From Euryarchaeota archaeon UBA175 (GTDB lineage Archaea; Thermoplasmatota; Poseidoniia; Poseidoniales; Thalassarchaeaceae), in contig DAFD01000051.1 of NCBI GenBank assembly GCA_002497895.1, positions 1-7,068 of the forward strand: 7,068 nt of DNA, read 5' to 3'. Below the pieces are notes generated by a model that searched no databases, had not been told where the DNA came from, and saw nothing but the letters and a program-made list of their open reading frames with translations. The position numbers and the translations under genes were made by a program. Positions 1 through 6,400 of this stretch are shown one piece after another (the first letter of the stretch is position 1; every line of letters starts with the position of its first letter).

Positions 1-156
1 GCGCAATACCAGGCTATGCGACCTCGGCTCGTGGTCGGCCGAACCGCGACCCTAACTTGAGTCTGACGCACCTTCATCTAGAACCGGTCTGTGACGTCTC
101 TCTCTCTCCACTCACTCCGTAGTCGTTAAATCGGTCTCACAAGTGGCCCGCTCGCT
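1..156. other. Unassigned GC-rich stretch left of the tRNA gene
   Basis: No gene can be named here. Three short frames run in from the left edge. Plus frame 1 ends at the TGA at 58-60, plus frame 3 stays open to a TAG near 120, and a minus-strand frame starts at an ATG (CAT at 75-77) and runs off the left edge with a basic N-terminus beginning MKVRQTQVRVAV. Any of these could be the end or start of a neighbouring gene. None shows a recognisable motif, a clear ribosome binding site or a convincing promoter. The stretch is visibly richer in G and C than the rest of the window. It contains a (TC)6 run at 97-108 and a small hairpin-forming pair, GGTCG at 33-37 with CGACC at 47-51. The only functional element I would support is the tRNA promoter near its right end. 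Confidence 0.4.
126..131 (+). promoter_or_regulatory. Putative TATA box of the tRNA-Thr gene
   Basis: TTAAAT is the only A/T-rich hexamer in an otherwise GC-rich upstream stretch. It is centred about 28 bases before the first base of the tRNA. Archaeal TATA boxes lie roughly 25-30 bases before the transcription start, so the spacing fits initiation at or a few bases before the tRNA 5' end. The call rests on position and base composition only. Confidence 0.5.
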
Positions 157-231
157 GCCACTGTGGCTTAGGGGTATAGCATCCCATTGGTAATGGGAAG
201 GTCGGGAGTTCAATTCTCCCCAGTGGCTCCA
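157..231 (+). tRNA. tRNA-Thr, anticodon GGU
   Basis: This gene specifies the threonine tRNA that reads ACC and ACU codons. A complete cloverleaf can be drawn. The acceptor stem GCCACTG (157-163) pairs perfectly with CAGTGGC (221-227). The D arm is at 166-180. The anticodon stem TCCCA/TGGGA (182-186 with 194-198) encloses the loop TTGGTAA, with anticodon GGT at 189-191. The T arm GGGAG/CTCCC (204-208 with 216-220) encloses TTCAATT. The variable region has five bases and there is no intron. Base 73 is T (228), followed by an encoded CCA (229-231). A U at position 73 is characteristic of archaeal tRNA-Thr, and the G1-C72 and C2-G71 pairs together with G35 and U36 of the anticodon are known threonyl-tRNA synthetase identity elements. 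It appears to be transcribed alone, with its own TATA-like element upstream and a T-tract just downstream. Confidence 0.96.
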
Positions 232-243
232 CCAAAATGAAAG

Positions 244-248
244 TTTTT
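244..248 (+). terminator. Oligo-T terminator after the tRNA
   Basis: A TTTTT run begins 12 bases after the encoded CCA, in a locally A/T-rich stretch. Archaeal RNA polymerase terminates at T-rich tracts without needing a hairpin. This is the obvious stop for the tRNA transcript and would insulate the downstream gene. No stable hairpin is seen immediately before it. Confidence 0.55.
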
Positions 249-348
249 CGTTGATTATGCGACTAAAAATCCAACTCACCTTTGCTGCATATTCTTACCT
301 GTTCGTAGTAGTCAAAGAAAACCCCCCAATAACAGCAACCGTGAGTTC

Positions 349-354
349 TATAAT
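349..354 (+). promoter_or_regulatory. Putative TATA box of the giant surface-protein gene
   Basis: TATAAT lies with its centre about 25 bases upstream of the ATG at 377. This is the spacing expected if transcription starts at or next to the A of the start codon, giving a leaderless mRNA. Consistent with that, no Shine-Dalgarno-like GGAGG or GGTG precedes the ATG. An alternative A/T-rich box, TAAAAAT at about 264-270, would start transcription near 292 and give a leader of about 85 bases. The assignment comes from spacing and was not confirmed by mapped transcripts. Confidence 0.5.
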
Positions 355-376
355 GTCATCAACTAACGTCGGGTGT

Positions 377-448
377 ATGCCCGCCAGCCGCCGTAGACTC
401 GCAACCGCTCTTGTAATGCTCATGATTCTAGCACCTTTTGCCAGTGCA
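377..448 (+). other. Signal peptide of the giant protein
   Basis: The first 24 residues have the three classic parts. A short n-region carries Arg5-Arg6-Arg7. A hydrophobic core runs over about residues 8-19 (LATALVMLMILA). A small-residue end, PFASA, predicts cleavage after Ala24, just before GMASW; Ala27 is a second possible site. This supports Sec-dependent export. Together with the C-terminal membrane helix it puts the long middle of the protein outside the cell. Confidence 0.85.
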
Positions 449-3400
449 GGAATGGCATCATGGAACACTACGAACATGATTAACCCCGGTGGGGATGAGG
501 TCACAGTAGTAGGATACAGGGTGCCCGGTAACGGCACTATCCTCGACGGTTGGGTCCACGTGACCAATAGCGATGTTTCCAGTGCATTGGATTCGACTTT
601 AGTGCTCGAAGGAGCAGACCTATTGTCTGGCGGTTTTGACAATGTGGTCTACGATGAGGATCTTGAAGCGGTTATGATGATGGACGATGGAACACGTTCC
701 AACATCAGTGATTTCGCAGCGGGCGATATCACAGCAACTCTGAGTAATCTGTACAAAAGCGGCCCTGGATTCACTCGAGTTTATACTTCTAATTCCGTCT
801 CTAATTCTAGTGGCTGCAACAATAGTAGCGGAACCGAATTTGAGTACGGATTCGATGACAATTACAACAGTGCTCTTAACGAGAATGAAATTCAAGTGAC
901 TCTGTATTACTGCGATGTCCACACGTCATCGAATGGAACCAATATCACCTACTCAGCCCTCACTTCGACGTCGGTGGAATCCTTTGGTAGCAATTGTGAA
1001 TTCGGAGGATTTCAGATCGATTCGGGAATCGACTGGGATGATGATCGTGCCTTGGATTCAAGTGAGATTGATGATACAATTTACATCTGTCACGGCCGCG
1101 CTATTTGGGGTCCTGCAATTCTTTCGACTATGAACGGAACGCTACAGGGTGCCAATCGTGTCACTAGCTACGGTACAATTCCTTCAACCGCTACCGAAGG
1201 TGCCGTTGCTGCCGGAACTCTTCCTGGTGAAGCGGTTCCAGCCGGAACTGATGCTTGGTTGATTGCCCCGAAATTCATCGTCCCAAGTGCGGCTCACACG
1301 AGTGGATACTGGATGACCTTCGACCATTGGTATCACGTTGACAGCACCGCGAACGGTGAAGGAGACGGAGTTTGGGTTGAATACAGAATCAAGAATGGTA
1401 CGTGGACTTCTTGGTCATGGGTCGCTCCCGATGGAGGTTATCCGAGCACCCTATCCGAAGATGGTCCAGATGTAAACGGAGCTCCATCGTCAGGGGCACT
1501 CCCTGTGTTCGCATCACCAACATCTAGTGGTTGGGTCAACAGCAACGTATCTCTTTCTTCAATTCCCGAGATTCACAATGCTGATGAGATTCAATTCAGA
1601 TTCCGTATCTGGACTTCACCTGACGCTACAGATGAGAGGCCTGGATGGTTCATCGACAATATCGAGTACAACAACGATGGTATCCAATTTGGTGTCTGGC
1701 ATCACGGATGCATCGTAACCACCGGTTTTTGCAATTACGCAGCCTCGGCTTATGGAGGGCTCCAGGGCTCTCTTGATTTGTCTGGAACAGACGGTGATTC
1801 GTGGATAGAGATCGATATGGAATGGGATCTCGAAGGATCTTTACAAGACAATGCTTGTGTCGAACTCTCTCTGAATAACAATACTTGGACGGATATATCA
1901 TCAGGCACAACGGCAACGACAACGAACTGTGAGGACCGAACCGGTGCGATTCCAGGATATGGTTACAGCGCTTCCAATGGAGTAACCTATTACGATCAGA
2001 GCAACGGTTACAGAACGATAAATCTCTCAATCCCCAGTTCTTACCAGAATCAAAGTAATGTAGAGATGAGATTCATTGTCGATACTGACACTTGGACAAA
2101 TTACGGTGGCTCACAAGATTCCCGAGAAGGCTTGACGGTGAGGGACATTCGAGTCTACACCGACGATGATACGGTGGTTTTTGCAGATGATTTTTCCACC
2201 AGCACATCGATGTCGGATTATCTCGCGACTCAGCCGAGTGGAACTGCCGTAGCTAATGAGTGGGCACACTACATGTTTGCCACTGGTGATATTTACGAAT
2301 CACTCGGCTTCGAGGATTCGGGTGCAAATTCACCAACAGTTAACGATGCTGATGGCTGGTCCCGCAACCCATCTTCAGGCAGCAATGCCAACAAGTGGTC
2401 CCTTGGACAATTGGGAAGTGCAGCAGGACCTTCCACGATGGAGCCATCATTCCCTTACGTTTACGGAGTAAATATGAACGGCAATTACGGTAACCAAGTC
2501 GATGCATATCTTACCAGCCCATCCTATGAGATTCCCGCAAACAGCTCAGCCACTCTAACTTTCGAGAAGTGGGTCTGTACGGAGAATTATTGGGACGCTA
2601 TTGGTCTATACATCAAGGTGAACAACGGGGCATGGCAATACTTCGACCCTGGACTCACAGGTTGGTATGACGGCTCTGTCGGTTATTCTGGCAATGGGAT
2701 GTACGGCAATGATGCTTGGATGAGCGGAGATTGCGCTCAGGATGAATTTGAGAACCGACAGGCTTCCCTCTCTCAATACGCTGGAGATACTGTAAAATTC
2801 CGATTCAGGATTTATACCGATTTCTCGGTCCAATACGAAGGTGGATACATCGATGATTTCGGAATACTAATCCCGAATTATTCCGCTGGAGGTGCATGGA
2901 CCAGTCCACCAATTGATCTAACTTCAGTTGATGAATTCAATCTCGGATGGTTGGATATCGATGCACTGGTTCCAACCAACACCTCACTCACAGGTACTCT
3001 GATTGACACTTCAACCGGAGCGGTTGTGAATGGTTTGGAGGACGTAGCATTCCCGATATCACTAGCAGGAGTCGATTCCGCACTGCATGATAGCGTGAAG
3101 GTTGAGGTCAATCTTGACAGCCTGAATCCCGAGGTCTCGCCTCGAATCAAGAAAATCTCAGTAGGAGGTAAGAGATTCCTCAGCGCCGATTCTTTCGATA
3201 CTAACGGCTGGGACATGAGTCCAAGTGTGGAGGTTGTCGACGGATTACTCAACGCAACAACAATCGCAGGCACAATTACATCGGATTATATCCATTCATC
3301 TCGCCCAATCAAGAGCATCGATGTATCGGGTAATACTTCGAGTGGAATTGCAATCACCGCCTATGATGAGAACGGCAACCAAATCGGTACGAGTGGATCG

Positions 3401-6400
3401 GGTGGAGTCGGATTCACCTATCCAGTCACTGGATTCTCGCTATCTATTGCTCTACCGTCCAATGGTTGGATTGACAGAATGGTTATGACCGCGGAATTCG
3501 CTGAACCCGCGAAGAATCCATCATTGGATGTACTCGATGACGGCTCAACAGAATGGTCATTCCCAATGGGTGATGACTACGGCCATTATGGATGGCAGTC
3601 TCTAATCAGTGGAGATTCTGAGGTAATGAGTTCCACTCTTGATTTAGATGGAACCAATCCCGCTTCGGTCACAGTGAGGGTCCCAACCTCTGCATCATTG
3701 TACGGTGGAATCATCACTGTTGCATCTCAATCTGCAGACGGCTTCGCGGCCGCAGTTAGCGTCTCCGTTGAAGGTGCAAGCCAATCCAGCGGCTCCGCAG
3801 ATTACGTATTCTACAATACTTTGAACGTCGCTCAACTTGGTGCAATTGCTGCTCAAGGCACGAGCCACACGGACTCCGATACTGGTAGAGAGTGGCGCGA
3901 TATCACCATCGAGGTTGATTCGAATAGTGCGCAGACGGTCAGTCTATCGAGACTCGGAATTGGCTACTTATTGTTTGAGAACGTATCTGGTCTAGGTCCA
4001 TCTGTGGCTGCTTATCACGATGCTCAAACCACTGATGATCCGCCACCTGAATTGGTCAATATTCCAGTATCGATTTCTGCGGAAGCAGGAGTTATCACAG
4101 TCGATGGTGACTTGAGGTTCGATTATATCATCACAAACAGAGATTTCCAAGTTCCAAATACCTTCTACCCACGCGGAACTCCGTATTCGATTACAACGAA
4201 GCACCATCACTTGCATGATAATACACAACTCTCAGAAATTACCCTCCGAGGACAGGCGTCCGACGGACAAGTAATCGAATTCGTTGCCTACAATGGCGCC
4301 GATGGACTCTGGGGTGCTGGTGCAGATTCGGTGACGTTGAGTCAGGTGCGCGGAGATAGTGTTCTCGTGTTGAACACCTCCGCGACAACAATCACTGAAG
4401 CTGTTCACAACGATGGCTATACCGACATCGCCGTCAGTTGGGTCTTCGATATCTCATGGAATTGGGACGATGTCGAATCTATCCGCTGGGTGGCAAAGGC
4501 CTTGGATAGCGCTGGAGAAACTGTCTGGCCTGCCGTATCTAACAGTGGCCAGTCTGGAAGGAAGGCCGTAGAGAATGATCTTCAGGTCGAGACCTTCGAG
4601 ATTCGAGATCAGTTCGGTAGATTGCTCTCGAATCAGTACTCTACATTCTATCCTTACCCAATCATCGAAGGAAGTCTCCTCAACATTACAGGTAAAGTAA
4701 GGTTCCAAGATTCCACCGATAACCGACCAATTGGGGATGACTTCCAAGTCCGATTGAACCTCTCAGGCAGCCTGATTATGATGGATTCTGCTGATGGCGG
4801 TGAGTTTAGTGGAATCGTCAACACACCTTCAAGCACTGGTGATGTTACAGCCTCTCCTGAACTATTCCGAGTAGGACCGTTGGGAGGAGCGATAGGAGCT
4901 CTTGATGTCTCAGGAGTTGCTACCGTGGTTACGATCCGTCAGGACTCAAACCCACCAATCGCTGGGCAAATAGAGGTCAACACCGCGACAGGTCTCACTC
5001 CCGCTAACGGCAAGGTATGGGACCCAACGGTGCCGTTGAGCATGTTCGTGACTATCCAAGAGGCTGAGGCTCGTGGTGAGACTCTGACTATGCACTACTG
5101 GCGCGCTGATGTCGATGACCTCAATGGAGATGGAATCGCCGACGTGGAAGAATATCTCTCGCAGACCCAACCACTTAGTTCTGGGATGACTGGAGAACAG
5201 CAAGTAAACTTCGCCGGTATCGATGTCTCCGGACAATCATTCAACAGTCCAGTTCATGTCTATCTTGAAGGAACTGATTGGGCTGGTTTGACCTACCAAG
5301 ATGGAGGCACTGGAGGCGGCCCAGGTGCAGATGATGCATGGGCTACCATCACCATCGCTACCGATGAGCCTACAAATCTGGTAAACGGTGGATTCGCGCT
5401 GGACCATGAAACGGGATATCTGCTAGCAGGAGTCCCTCATACGTTTAGGATGCAGATTAACGAACCGAACGGTTTGCACACGTTGGACAATGTCAGCGTA
5501 ATGCTTTGTGGAGACCGAATAGATAACCTCGGTAAGTTCACCTACAATCCAGCTAATGGAGATATCTGGACTGCTGACGATTCGATGGTATCACCGCTAA
5601 CAGTTCAGACGCAGCAAATCACCTCGGCAGTGGTTGAATTGGCTATGATGTTCCAACTATCCTGGGAATTCCCATGGGAAGACGGTCAATATGGCTGCAA
5701 ACCAAGTGTGAGCATCATGGATGACATAACCGAGGTTGCCTACCAGAACAATATCGGTGAGTTGACCTGGGAATTGGACAACAGTCTATCGGCTATTCCA
5801 TCTCAAATGGTTGACATAACGCCACCCGTTGTCGAACCACAAGATTTGCATCTATATCTCAGACAAGGTGACGAATTAGAATTGAGTGGTGAAATCTACT
5901 ATTCAGGATCCGGTATCGCGATGACTACGATTCCTGATGGTCTTGAGGTTGAGATGACGATTATTTACGGAACTCAACAAATCAACTCCATCGCCGAAGT
6001 GAATGAAGACGGAACTTGGGTGGCTTCAATGACGCTGCCAATGCGAGTTCCTCTCAATCCAACGATGGGGTTGACGACTTCGGTCCTCAACCCACCAGGT
6101 CAGGGAGCCTCTGCAATCAATGAGGATGCGCAGGTAACTGTAGACAGCATGAACCCAACCGTTCTCTTCGATCAGACAAATTATCCTGATTCATCTCTAA
6201 CAACCTTGGAATCTGACCTTCTGGAGGAGGTCTTGGTAACAGTTACCATAATTGATGAAATTGGTATGTCTGCCGATGATCTCGAAGTTGCGTGGGTATT
6301 CCTACGAAATAATTTGCCAGTCGCTGGAACAGAGGACACTGGTGCCATTCCGTTGATTATCGAAGACGATGGCCGTGATATCTTCCAAGGCAAGTTGGAC

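Noticed and set aside
33..51. Hairpin GGTCG/CGACC near the left edge as a rho-independent terminator
   Set aside because: The stem has only five pairs, the loop has nine bases and no T-tract follows, so it may well be chance in GC-rich sequence.
257..376. Earlier start at ATG 257, giving a 40-residue N-terminal extension
   Set aside because: It would bury the better signal peptide behind a weakly hydrophobic leader followed by KENPP, and no well-placed TATA box precedes it.
362..376. Lipobox-like NVGC just before the chosen start
   Set aside because: A lipobox cysteine must follow the hydrophobic core of the signal peptide. Here it precedes the core, and the upstream hydrophobic stretch is too far away.
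386..403. Twin-arginine (Tat) signal SRRRLA
   Set aside because: The position after the first hydrophobic residue is Ala, not Ile, Leu, Val, Met or Phe, so the motif fits poorly. A Sec signal peptide with an Arg-rich n-region explains it.
295..642. Minus-strand open frame of 115 codons opposite the start of the giant gene
   Set aside because: It lies opposite a plus-strand frame with a clear signal peptide and domain content, has no promoter or ribosome binding site, and its translation shows no recognisable feature.
1650..2030. Minus-strand open frame of 126 codons
   Set aside because: It lies antisense to MAM-like modules A and B. The translation is rich in Cys, Arg and Leu in the way expected of reversed codons, with no domain signature.
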